NCBI GenBank assembly: GCA_029260815.1
Contig: JAJDCN010000144.1
Location: 1-39,337, forward strand
Source of the DNA: Planctomycetota bacterium
GTDB taxonomy: Bacteria; Planctomycetota; B129-G9; JAJDCN01
DNA length: 39,337 bases
Direction of reading: 5' to 3'
Shown: positions 17,303-24,250 of the stretch, in pieces
Numbering within the stretch: position 1 is the first letter of the stretch
How the letters are laid out: each line of letters opens with the position of its first letter
Notes under the pieces: model-generated
What the model was told of the DNA's origin: nothing
The model's input: only the letters and a program-made list of their open reading frames with translations
Databases searched by the model: none
Position numbers and translations under genes: made by a program

Positions 17303-17803
17303 ATGGAAATCACGATCCGAGCCGTCGCCGCGAATGAGTTTCTCTCGCTGCACAAGCTCAATTCTCGCTGGATGGGCATCGCGCTCAACGAGCAGGCCGA
17401 TGCGATTCTTGCCCTCCAGTTTCGCGTGCTGGTGGAGAATTTTCGGGACTCCTGTTTCGTGACCGAGGTCGAAGGCAAGGTGATCGGGCTGCTTATCGGC
17501 TTTGCGGCCCAGGCTGATGAGGAGACATGCTACATCCACGCCCTGGCCATCGCGCCCGAATACCGCCGCTGCGGTATTGGCCGGATGCTGGTCAACACTT
17601 TCTGCAACAACATGGTCCGCCGCGGACGCAAATCCGTTTCCCTCGTCACCTGGCCGGAGAACCCCGGCTCCCGATCCTTCTACGACGCAGCCGGCTTCCG
17701 CCCCGTCGTATCGGGCAAACCGATCCGAATCCACGGGATCGAAGCCAGCCGCGACTACTACGGCAAAGGCCGCCACATGGTCGTTTACACAAAGAAGCTC
17801 TGA
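17303..17803 (+). CDS. GNAT-family N-acetyltransferase
   Basis: This is a 166-aa protein of the GCN5-related acetyltransferase fold, which moves an acetyl group from acetyl-CoA to an amine. The beta-4/alpha-3 acetyl-CoA site is clear: CYIHALAIAPEYRRCGIGRM, with the R-x-x-G-x-G/A pyrophosphate loop near residues 90-95. The later NPGSRSFYDAAGFRPV is the typical FY-x-x-GF motif. The N-terminus follows the usual TIRAVAANEF pattern. Substrate unknown. The ATG has no good ribosome binding site. The RDD gene starts two bases after its stop, so the two are likely co-transcribed from the promoter at 17195. Confidence 0.88.
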   Translation: MEITIRAVAANEFLSLHKLNSRWMGIALNEQADAILALQFRVLVENFRDSCFVTEVEGKVIGLLIGFAAQADEETCYIHALAIAPEYRRCGIGRMLVNTFCNNMVRRGRKSVSLVTWPENPGSRSFYDAAGFRPVVSGKPIRIHGIEASRDYYGKGRHMVVYTKKL

Positions 17804-17805
17804 CC

Positions 17806-18399
17806 ATGTGCGATAAAGAAAAGTCTTACCTGACGCCAGACATGCGATACGGCGGATTCTTCCCGAGATTCTGGGCATTAATAATTGATGGTCTCTTGTT
17901 CTATCCATTGAATTTCCTTTTTGATTGGGCGATAGAACAATCCCGGCTGTCTTGGACCCTTCTCGTGTTGCCAAACGGACTCTTACTTACAAGTTACACG
18001 ATCATCTTTCACCGATACTGGGGCCGGACAATCGGCAAGATGATTGCCGGCGTCCGGGTCGTTCAGACCAATGGCCGCGCGCTGTTGTGGAAGCACGCCG
18101 TGCTTCGAGATTCCGTGTCCATTCTGTTCACGCTGCTCTGGAGCATGAGCGTCTGGATCATTCTCTTCGACATGCCCGACGAACAATACCTGGCACCCGA
18201 GGAAGGAAGGAGGGTAGAGAGCGTTCTGAAAGAGCAGTCGACTTTAACCACACTGTGGGGTTGTGGTGGACTTATCTGGGGCATTGCCGAACTTGTCACA
18301 TTGCTTACGAATGACAAGCGAAGAGCGGTACACGACTTCATCGCGGGAACGGTGGTCATTCGGAAACGAAAAGAAAAGACACCTGCGGAGAACACATGA
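17806..18399 (+). CDS. RDD-family membrane protein
   Basis: This is a 197-aa inner-membrane protein. RDD proteins are named for conserved Arg and Asp residues: here R in FPRFWALIIDG (with the D of the same segment) and the D of AVHDFIAGTVV. The middle motif GRTIGKMIAGVRVV is also diagnostic. Three to four membrane segments are visible, and the C-terminus is basic (RKRKEKT). Members have been linked to ion/osmolyte transport in a few bacteria, but function is generally unknown. I start at ATG 17806, two bases after the GNAT stop; the same frame is open further upstream only as an antisense-like extension over the GNAT gene. The composition is slightly more AT-rich than its neighbours. Confidence 0.85.
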   Translation: MCDKEKSYLTPDMRYGGFFPRFWALIIDGLLFYPLNFLFDWAIEQSRLSWTLLVLPNGLLLTSYTIIFHRYWGRTIGKMIAGVRVVQTNGRALLWKHAVLRDSVSILFTLLWSMSVWIILFDMPDEQYLAPEEGRRVESVLKEQSTLTTLWGCGGLIWGIAELVTLLTNDKRRAVHDFIAGTVVIRKRKEKTPAENT

Positions 18400-18406
18400 T
18401 AGGCGG

Positions 18407-20092
18407 TTACGGGTTGCCGGGTAACAGGCGCCGCTCGACCAATTCCTGGCTGAGGATTTCGGCCATCTTCTTGCGCCCGACCTCGGTAAAATGGCACTCG
18501 TCGCCAAACAGATCGGCGTACCGGTTTGCAAAGATCTCCTGGGTGTCAATCAGTAGCACCTTCCGATCCCTGGCAAACTTTCGCAGAGCATCGTTGTAAT
18601 CGGGGACCCGGCGGCGCCAGGTCCGATCTCCGGCCAAGTCCGCTTCAGAAAGTTTATGCGGCCGGGTCAGAAGGATCGCTGTTGCCTTGTGGTCGCGGGC
18701 AATCCGGACAAACTGCTCCAGGTTGTTCAGGTAGTCCTCCGAAGACACTCGCGCGGTATCCTCACCCGTTCGTGATGCTGGATCGCTCCGGAAGTTCAGG
18801 AACCAATTCCTGAGCACCAGGTACGCCTTGAATTGCAGCAGCGTCCGTTCGACGCCCACGACCCAGGAGGACGGAGCCCGGTAGTCCTTGTCCGGCCGCC
18901 CGTACGCGTCGACGCAGTCGTTCCACCCAAAGGCGATGAATACGACGTCCGGGGTGTAGGTCTCGACCTCTTGATCGAAACGCAACAACCCCTGGTGGGA
19001 CGAGTAGCCCACCACACCCGCATTCAGCACCTCGTATTGGGTTGGGTCCTTCGCACTGCTCAATACCTTTTGCAACTGCTCCGGCCAACTGTCTGTCTCA
19101 ACGCCATCGGTGTTCGAGTCGCCGTAGCACAGGATGCGCCAAGTACCCGACGGCTTGGGGATTTTCACCACGGGCCCTTTGAACCGCTGCGCCGTGTAAG
19201 GCTCTCGGTCCACGGGCCGCCATAGCAAAACCGGGTCCGGCTCCCGATACGTATCGCCCATAATGTGTGCACGGCGCCAGTCGGCGATTCCCTCCAAGCG
19301 GGCGGTCTGCAATGGCGTAAAGGCCGTTACCAGACCAGCGCGGACCAAACTTCTCGCGATCCATTCAGAGCCACCGACGACCACTACGAACGACAGGGCC
19401 ACGACTACGGCCCCCCGAGAAAGCGGTCGGACACGCGCAAGCCCGAGCCTTCGCTGCGGTCCCGATCGTCGTGTCTGCAGGAGCATCCAACTCGTTTCGG
19501 CGATCAACAACCCGGCGAGCATCCACACGGCGAATAGCTCGTAGAACGGCACAACCAGGCCGCACAGGCAGACCAGAACCAAATTGCGGTAGAAGCTAAT
19601 CCCCTTGGCTTGCAAGGAGAGAGCATCGAAAAGGAAAAAGGGCCGGATGACCAGTGCGTAGAGAACGGCGCACACAAGGACACCTTGGCGCGGTGACAAT
19701 GCCGAATCTTCGGCCCAAACGCTATAGGGGGAATTGAACGTGAGTTGACCGCTTCGATACAGAACCCGGACGATCCATTCCAGCGACCCGACGAGGAGAA
19801 TGATCCCGATGAACAGCCGGACGATTGGCCCGGAATGCAACGCCCAAATCCTTTCGCGCAAAGATGAGACCATCAAAGCAAAGACCGCTTGGACTGCCAA
19901 AACCACGGCCAGAGAAATGACGCTCGATCGTGGAAAAAAAGGCATCGCGAAGGCGCACAGACAAAAGTAGGTCAGGTTGCGAAGAAAGCATGCCCGGCGA
20001 AGGCTCTTGGGGCGGACCAAAAGCAAAGGCTGAACGACAAGCCCAAAACAAACAGAGATAGACAAAACCACGTCATACGGGCTGAGCTTCAT
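18407..20092 (-). CDS. Membrane-anchored SGNH/GDSL hydrolase with duplicated membrane half
   Basis: This 561-aa protein has eight or so membrane segments in residues 1-250 and an SGNH hydrolase in 310-561. The catalytic blocks are visible: YGDSNTDG (Ser326), NAGVVGYSS (Gly), FGWND (Asn391) and DECHF (Asp531, His534). Such enzymes remove or transfer acyl/acetyl groups, often on exported glycans. With the neighbouring surface-sugar cluster, an extracytoplasmic O-acyl esterase is a reasonable inference. The membrane part is an internal duplication of about 130 residues: RNLTYFCLCAFAMPFF and RNLVLVCLCGLVVPFY correspond, as do EWIVRVLYRSG and EWIARSLVRAG. The gene is transcribed divergently from the dipeptidase gene. 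Confidence 0.86.
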   Translation of the reverse strand: MKLSPYDVVLSISVCFGLVVQPLLLVRPKSLRRACFLRNLTYFCLCAFAMPFFPRSSVISLAVVLAVQAVFALMVSSLRERIWALHSGPIVRLFIGIILLVGSLEWIVRVLYRSGQLTFNSPYSVWAEDSALSPRQGVLVCAVLYALVIRPFFLFDALSLQAKGISFYRNLVLVCLCGLVVPFYELFAVWMLAGLLIAETSWMLLQTRRSGPQRRLGLARVRPLSRGAVVVALSFVVVVGGSEWIARSLVRAGLVTAFTPLQTARLEGIADWRRAHIMGDTYREPDPVLLWRPVDREPYTAQRFKGPVVKIPKPSGTWRILCYGDSNTDGVETDSWPEQLQKVLSSAKDPTQYEVLNAGVVGYSSHQGLLRFDQEVETYTPDVVFIAFGWNDCVDAYGRPDKDYRAPSSWVVGVERTLLQFKAYLVLRNWFLNFRSDPASRTGEDTARVSSEDYLNNLEQFVRIARDHKATAILLTRPHKLSEADLAGDRTWRRRVPDYNDALRKFARDRKVLLIDTQEIFANRYADLFGDECHFTEVGRKKMAEILSQELVERRLLPGNP

Positions 20093-20114
20093 GTTCTATC
20101 GGTCCGTGGAGGAT

Positions 20115-20143
20115 TTGACAACGCCGTGGGTACTGTTTAGTAT
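20115..20143 (+). promoter_or_regulatory. Promoter for dipeptidase-argS
   Basis: A perfect TTGACA (20115-20120), 17-base spacer and TAGTAT (20138-20143), which has four of six consensus bases. The leader would be about 60 bases. Confidence 0.55.
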
Positions 20144-20147
20144 AGCA
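20139..20147 (-). promoter_or_regulatory. Extended -10 promoter for the SGNH gene, overlapping the opposite -10
   Basis: The minus strand reads TGC followed by TATACT (20144-20139), an extended -10 element with no good -35 box. It covers almost the same bases as the plus-strand TAGTAT. Confidence 0.45.
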
Positions 20148-20209
20148 CGCTTCGGCTTACCCAGGCGAAACGTTTTTCCTAGTGCAAGCAATGGAGTGTC
20201 GTCATCGAC

Positions 20210-21199
20210 ATGGTGAACAACACAGCGTACAAGAAAATCCATAACGACGGGTTTCTGTTCGATTCCCATGTGGATACGGTCGGGGCCATGCTCTATCGCC
20301 GCGAGGGGAATCGGTGGGCCCCGCCCAAGGGCCGGCGGCTGCAGATCGATCTGCCCCGGCTGCGACAGGGGAATTTCGGTGGACTGTTCTTCGCCGCCTT
20401 CGTGCCGCCGGACGATCCGCAGCCGACCGGGCGGGCAATGTCGATCCTGGCGCTAACGAAAAAATTCGCCGCCGAGCATCCGGACGACCTGGCGCTTGTC
20501 ACCTGTGGACGCGAACTGACCGCCGCACGCCGAACGGGCAAGATCGCCGTCATGCATTCGCTGGAAAACGGCGGCTATGCCATTGACGGGAACCTGGACC
20601 TGATCGATACCTTTTACGCTCTGGGCGTGCGCTGCTTCGGGATCGTCTGGAACGGATCCAACGCCCTGGCCACGGGCATCGGCGGAAAGCCCACCCGCTC
20701 AGGCCTGACGCGGTTGGGCAAACAGGCGATCCGTCTGCTCAACGCCCGCGGCGTGATTCTCGACATCTCGCACATCAACGAGACAGGCTTCCGCGACGTG
20801 ATGAGTCGCATACAAGCACCGGTGATCGCCAGCCATTCCAATGTCCACGCCCTGTGCCCCGTGCCGCGGAACTTGAAAGACGATCAGATCAAAGCGATCG
20901 CTACATGCGGCGGCGTGATCGGCGTTAACATCTACACCGGATTTCTGACACAAGAAAAGATTTCGACTATCGCCCATGTAGCGGATCATATAGAATACAT
21001 CGTTGCGCTCGTCGGGATCGACCATGTGGGGATCGGAACCGACTTCGATGGGATCGATCGACTGCCGGAGGGCCTGGAACACGCGGGCAAGATGCCGGCC
21101 CTCACGCGAGAGCTTGTGGACCGCGGATTCCGCAAGAGCGACATCCGCAAGATCCTGGGGCAAAACCACCTGCGCATCCTCCGCGAAGTGATTGGATAG
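20210..21199 (+). CDS. Membrane-dipeptidase family (peptidase M19) zinc hydrolase
   Basis: This 329-aa TIM-barrel metallopeptidase resembles renal dipeptidase. The binuclear zinc ligands are visible: H20 and D22 in FDSHVDT, E119 in HSLENGG, H188 in DISHIN and H209 in IASHSN. The substrate-pocket Asp lies in GIGTDFDGI. Family members cleave dipeptides, often with a D-residue at the C-side. No signal peptide is seen, so it is probably cytoplasmic. The ATG at 20210 has only a weak ribosome binding site. The end of the gene lies against or overlaps the start of argS, suggesting one transcript. Peptidoglycan-peptide or general dipeptide recycling are both possible. Confidence 0.93.
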   Translation: MVNNTAYKKIHNDGFLFDSHVDTVGAMLYRREGNRWAPPKGRRLQIDLPRLRQGNFGGLFFAAFVPPDDPQPTGRAMSILALTKKFAAEHPDDLALVTCGRELTAARRTGKIAVMHSLENGGYAIDGNLDLIDTFYALGVRCFGIVWNGSNALATGIGGKPTRSGLTRLGKQAIRLLNARGVILDISHINETGFRDVMSRIQAPVIASHSNVHALCPVPRNLKDDQIKAIATCGGVIGVNIYTGFLTQEKISTIAHVADHIEYIVALVGIDHVGIGTDFDGIDRLPEGLEHAGKMPALTRELVDRGFRKSDIRKILGQNHLRILREVIG

Positions 21200-22901
21200 A
21201 AGCTTGGACACATTCATCAAAGAAATCGCCGAACTACTTGGCACCACGCTGCAGATGCGCGGTGCGGACATCGCGTCGTTGATCGAGCGACCGCAGAAGG
21301 CCAATCAGGGCGACTATGCCCTGCCTTGTTTCTTCCTGGGCAAAGAGCAGGGGCGCAACCCGGTGGAGATCGCCCGGGAACTGGCGGACCAACTGGCGCC
21401 CGCCGGAAGCATCGAGAAAATCGCCGCCGCGGGGCCCTACCTGAACTTTTTCGTTAACCGGATCGCCTTCGTCGGTCGCGCGATTGGGGCGGTGATAAAG
21501 ACAGGCGCGACCTACGGCCATTCTACAGTCGGCGCGGGCCAGACGTTGGTGCTGGACTACTCCTCTCCGAATATCGCCAAACCCTTCGGGATCGGACATT
21601 TGCGCTCCACGGTGATCGGCCATGCGATCAAAAAGCTCCACGACGCGCTGGGCTACAAGACGATCGGCATCAACCACCTGGGCGATTGGGGCACCCAGTT
21701 CGGCTCCATGATCGTGGCGTACAAAAAATGGAGCGACAAGCCGGCGGAGGAACTGACGGTTTCCGAGCTGGTGGCGTTGTACGTAAAGTTCCATGCGGAG
21801 TCGGAGGCGGACCCCGCGCTCCAAGACGCGGCTCGTGCGGCGTTCAAGAAATTGGAAGAGGGCGACCCGGAACACGTGGCGTTATGGGAGCGGTTCAAGG
21901 CCGACAGCCTCAAGGAATTTGACCGGATCTACGACATGCTCGGGGTTCACATCGACGTGGCCTCCGGCGAGAGCTTCTTCAACGACAAGATGGGCGGCAC
22001 GATCAAGCGGCTTAAGGCCGCCGGGTTGGCGACCGAGTCGGAAGGCGCGCTGATCGTCGACCTGGAGGGCCACGGGATGCCGCCGTGCCTGCTGCTGAAA
22101 TCCGACGGAGCAACGCTGTACGCCACGCGGGACCTGGCGGCGGCGGAGTATCGTTACCAAACCTACAAGTTCGACCGGATGGTTTACGTCCATGGACAGG
22201 AGCAGAAGCTTCACTTCAAACAGGTCTTCAAGGTGCTGGAATTGCTCGACCGGGAATGGGCCCACGGCTTGGTCCATGCCGAGTTCGGCCACTACCGATT
22301 CAAGGATGCCAAGATGTCTACCCGCAAGGGCAAGACAATCCTCTTGGAAGAGGTGCTCAACAAAGCGATCGAGTTGGCGGAAAAGATCGTCACCGAAAAA
22401 AATCCCGATCTCGAAGACAAAACGAACGTCTGTCGCGCCGTGGGTATCGGGGCGATCATTTTCGCCGACCTGTCCAACCGCCGCAAGCGCGACGTGGAGT
22501 TCGATTGGGACCGCATCCTTTCCTTCGAAGGCGAGACCGGGCCGTACCTGCAATACGCCCACGTGCGCGTTTGCAGCATCGAGCGCAAATGGGGCAAGCC
22601 GATCGGACCGGACACAAACCTGGAGCTGCTCACCGAAGAGGCGGAGTTTCAATTGGCCAAGAAGCTGGCCGACTTCCCCCCCACCATTCGCCGCGCCGCC
22701 GAACAATACGAGCCATCCCTGGTTAGCACCTATCTGTTGGAAGTGGCTCGCGAGTTCAGCAGTTACTACGAAGCCCATCGGGTTCTTAATGAAGCCGCCC
22801 CTGACCTCACCGCCGCGCGGCTGACCCTCGTTGCCGCCGTCCGCCAGACGTTGGCCAACGGCCTGCGCCTGCTGGGCATCGAGCCCCTGTCGGAGATGTA
22901 G
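21192..22901 (+). CDS. argS: Arginyl-tRNA synthetase
   Basis: This 569-aa class I aminoacyl-tRNA synthetase charges tRNA-Arg. Recognised elements are KANQGDYALPCFFLG in the N-terminal Add1 domain, the ATP motif SSPNIAKPFGIGHLRST (HIGH-equivalent FGIGH at 132-136), the KMSK equivalent KMSTRKG (from residue 374), and a DALR-type helical anticodon domain ending in GLRLLGIEPLSEM. The first His of HIGH is Gly, a variation tolerated in some ArgS lineages. Start choice is uncertain: TTG 21192 overlaps the dipeptidase stop by eight bases, while TTG 21204 would give a 565-aa protein. Neither has a clear ribosome binding site, and no ATG is available close by. Confidence 0.95.
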   Translation: MDRSLDTFIKEIAELLGTTLQMRGADIASLIERPQKANQGDYALPCFFLGKEQGRNPVEIARELADQLAPAGSIEKIAAAGPYLNFFVNRIAFVGRAIGAVIKTGATYGHSTVGAGQTLVLDYSSPNIAKPFGIGHLRSTVIGHAIKKLHDALGYKTIGINHLGDWGTQFGSMIVAYKKWSDKPAEELTVSELVALYVKFHAESEADPALQDAARAAFKKLEEGDPEHVALWERFKADSLKEFDRIYDMLGVHIDVASGESFFNDKMGGTIKRLKAAGLATESEGALIVDLEGHGMPPCLLLKSDGATLYATRDLAAAEYRYQTYKFDRMVYVHGQEQKLHFKQVFKVLELLDREWAHGLVHAEFGHYRFKDAKMSTRKGKTILLEEVLNKAIELAEKIVTEKNPDLEDKTNVCRAVGIGAIIFADLSNRRKRDVEFDWDRILSFEGETGPYLQYAHVRVCSIERKWGKPIGPDTNLELLTEEAEFQLAKKLADFPPTIRRAAEQYEPSLVSTYLLEVAREFSSYYEAHRVLNEAAPDLTAARLTLVAAVRQTLANGLRLLGIEPLSEM

Positions 22902-22911
22902 GCAACCCCGA

Positions 22912-22935
22912 AGTGAGCCACGGGCGTGGCTCACT
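22912..22935 (+). terminator. Strong hairpin after argS (terminator-like, no T-tract)
   Basis: AGTGAGCCAC and GTGGCTCACT form a perfect 10-bp stem around the loop GGGC, starting 10 bases after the argS stop. A second short hairpin (GGGGC/GCCCC) follows. With no T-run it may act with Rho, stabilise mRNA, or be a small repeat element. Confidence 0.45.
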
Positions 22936-23002
22936 CAGGGGGCGGCAGAGCCCCGCAATGCCATCATTCATCAACAGGGGCCAAACCTCTTCATTAGCGA
23001 GC

Positions 23003-23038
23003 TAGATCCCTCACTACGTTCAGGATGACGGAAAGAAG
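23003..23038 (+). repeat. Half copy of dispersed palindromic repeat
   Basis: This segment starts TAGATCCCTCACTACG and continues TTCAGGATGACGGAAAGAAG. It matches 23349-23384 except for a few substitutions and one indel, giving a direct repeat about 346 bp apart. Confidence 0.7.
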
Positions 23039-23071
23039 GCGCGGGCTGGCGGAGAAGAGCCCGGGCCGAGC

Positions 23072-23101
23072 GGCAGGGTCGGGAAGGGTCGGCAAAAAGG
23101 G
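23072..23101 (+). repeat. Array A: GGTCGGCA-type units
   Basis: Units GGCAGGGTC, GGGAAGGGTC and GGCAAAAAGGG repeat with a 9-10-base period. The block is an imperfect inverted match to 23170-23205, so a transcript could form a stem of about 30 bp with a loop of about 70 bases. Confidence 0.6.
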
Positions 23102-23175
23102 CATATCCGCATACTTCTTATCTTTTTTGGCCAGGGAAAGGGAATGAGGGTCTAAAAAGATGTTGAATGGCCCCG

Positions 23176-23205
23176 ATTTGCCGACCCTGCCGACCCTTGC
23201 CGACA
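23176..23205 (-). repeat. Array B: TGCCGACCC units
   Basis: TTTGCCGACCC, TGCCGACCC and TTGCCGACA follow one another with a 9-10-base period. This is the inverted partner of array A. Confidence 0.6.
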
Positions 23206-23212
23206 CTATCAA

Positions 23213-23230
23213 CTTTACATTCTTTACATT
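23213..23230 (+). repeat. Array C: CTTTACATT twice
   Basis: Two perfect tandem 9-mers CTTTACATT lie directly before an 11-G homopolymer. The period matches the other arrays in this interval but the sequence differs. Confidence 0.65.
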
Positions 23231-23293
23231 CCGGGGGGGGGGGCGGGGTGTTGCTGTCGTCGATGACAACCGCCGGGACCCCACTGCCATTTT

Positions 23294-23384
23294 CGTCATT
23301 CTGAGCAAAGCGACGAATCTGGTCTGTAGGCGGAAAAGAGTTGCAAAGTAGATCTTCACTGCGTTCAGGATGATGGAAAGAAAG
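23294..23384. repeat. Dispersed palindromic repeat (MITE-like), about 91 bp
   Basis: The left end, CGTCATTCTGAGCAAAGCGA then CGAATCT (23294-23320), is an imperfect inverted repeat of the right end (23349-23375, TAGATCTTCACTGCGTTCAG then GATGATG). The sequence matches a repeat that I recognise in many bacterial genomes and that is usually mis-annotated as short hypothetical ORFs. No transposase is nearby. Confidence 0.65.
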
Positions 23385-23412
23385 ACTTGCCGGATGGCCC
23401 AGCTACGCTCCT

Positions 23413-23442
23413 ATGACAGCATATGACGGCAATGACGGTAAA
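23413..23442 (-). repeat. Array D: three inverted TTRCYGTCAT units
   Basis: ATGACAGCAT, ATGACGGCA and ATGACGGTAA are consecutive. On the minus strand they read as the same motif as arrays E and F. Bases 23422-23443 can pair with 23520-23541 with 19 Watson-Crick pairs, two G-U pairs and one mismatch. Confidence 0.7.
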
Positions 23443-23519
23443 TCCGGGGCTTCTCAACATTTCTCACAACCTCTAGAGCGGCACGATAGAGCATCTTGCC
23501 TTTTATAAAAGAGTGGAGA

Positions 23520-23540
23520 ATTTACTGTCATTACTGTCAT
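23520..23540 (+). repeat. Array E: two TTACTGTCA units
   Basis: TTTACTGTCA and TTACTGTCAT are tandem copies with a 9-base period and are partner to array D. Confidence 0.7.
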
Positions 23541-23579
23541 ACCCCATCAATAAGTGCAGGCGGCACATCCGGTTAGATT

Positions 23580-23628
23580 ATGACGGTAAACGGAATTGTT
23601 ACCGTCATTTGCTGTCATTTACTGTCAA
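23580..23628 (+). repeat. Array F: one inverted and three tandem 10-mers
   Basis: ATGACGGTAA (23580-23589) is the perfect inverse of TTACCGTCAT (23599-23608) over a nine-base spacer. The second arm continues as TTGCTGTCAT and TTACTGTCAA with exact 10-base period. Ten-base phasing on one helix face looks like a protein-binding iteron. Confidence 0.7.
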
Positions 23629-23718
23629 GGGCGCCGCGTTTTGGAGGTCGATGCCTCTTCTTGCCATGAGCCGCCCCTGATCGAGTCGATTATCCCCTGC
23701 AGCAGCTCCCAAGATCCA

Positions 23719-23747
23719 TTGACAAGGACCGGCCCATCACGAACAAT
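23719..23747 (+). promoter_or_regulatory. Promoter for the small membrane protein gene
   Basis: Perfect TTGACA (23719-23724), 17-base spacer, AACAAT (23742-23747, four of six). GAGGTG precedes the ATG at 23786. Confidence 0.5.
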
Positions 23748-23785
23748 AGCCCCATAAACGGGAACTCTATTGAGGTGATCGAACC

Positions 23786-24250
23786 ATGGATATACAGGCA
23801 ATCTTCGGACTGCAGTTTCTCTTAAGTCTCATCGTATGGGGCTTCATCGCAAAATGGTTGTTCGCGCCGTGGCTGGAAAAGAAGCCGACCCACGAAGCGC
23901 TTTTCTGGCTGGGCCTGCCCCATGTCTTTCGCCACGTTGGAATGGTATTCCTCGTTCCCGGCGTGGTGGACCATTCCTTACCTGAAGGGTTCGCCAATGC
24001 TGCCGCCTACGGCGACTTGATCACCGGTGTGCTGGCCCTGCTGGCCCTCATCGCTCTACGGGCGGGCTGGTCCGCAGCGGTGGGCATGGTCTGGACCTTC
24101 AACATTGTCGGCTCGGTGGACCTGCTCAATGCCCTCCGGCACGTGAATGTAGCACCGGACCTCGGGGCGGCCTGGTACATACCGACCATTCTTGTACCCT
24201 TGCTCTTGGTCACCCATTTCATGATCTTCGCCCGACTCCTTCGGCGATAA
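23786..24250 (+). CDS. Small multi-pass membrane protein of unknown function
   Basis: This 154-aa, very hydrophobic protein has about four membrane helices: 6-27, 44-62, 78-105 and 126-150. A His-containing segment PHVFRHVGMVFLVPGVVDHS lies between helices one and two, and another His sits in the third loop (NALRHVNVAP). I do not recognise the family. It has its own promoter and a good ribosome binding site (GAGGTG). It lies immediately after the repeat-rich interval and converges on nagA, with a 32-base overlap at the 3' ends. The conserved-looking His residues near membrane surfaces could suggest metal or small-ligand handling, but that is speculation. Confidence 0.7.
   Translation: MDIQAIFGLQFLLSLIVWGFIAKWLFAPWLEKKPTHEALFWLGLPHVFRHVGMVFLVPGVVDHSLPEGFANAAAYGDLITGVLALLALIALRAGWSAAVGMVWTFNIVGSVDLLNALRHVNVAPDLGAAWYIPTILVPLLLVTHFMIFARLLRR

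Larger units (their letters stand above)
22902..23785. other. 884-bp gene-free interval of repeats
   Basis: No credible protein gene is present on either strand. The interval holds the argS hairpin, two copies of a dispersed palindromic repeat (23003-23038 partial; 23294-23384), and paired inverted arrays of GGTCGGCA-type units. It also holds a CTTTACATT duplicate, an 11-G run, and three clusters of the 10-mer TTRCYGTCAT. A promoter for the following gene is at its right end. Short open frames here translate to strings such as LSVILNVV and FVALLRMT, the usual spurious products of such dispersed repeats. Confidence 0.75.

Noticed and set aside
22994-23359. 121-aa minus-strand open frame in the repeat interval
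   Set aside because: Its ends are translations of dispersed repeat copies, and its middle includes homopolymer and tandem repeats.
23413-23628. Possible CRISPR array
   Set aside because: Units are only 9-10 bases, directly abutting, in both orientations and without spacers; no cas gene is present.
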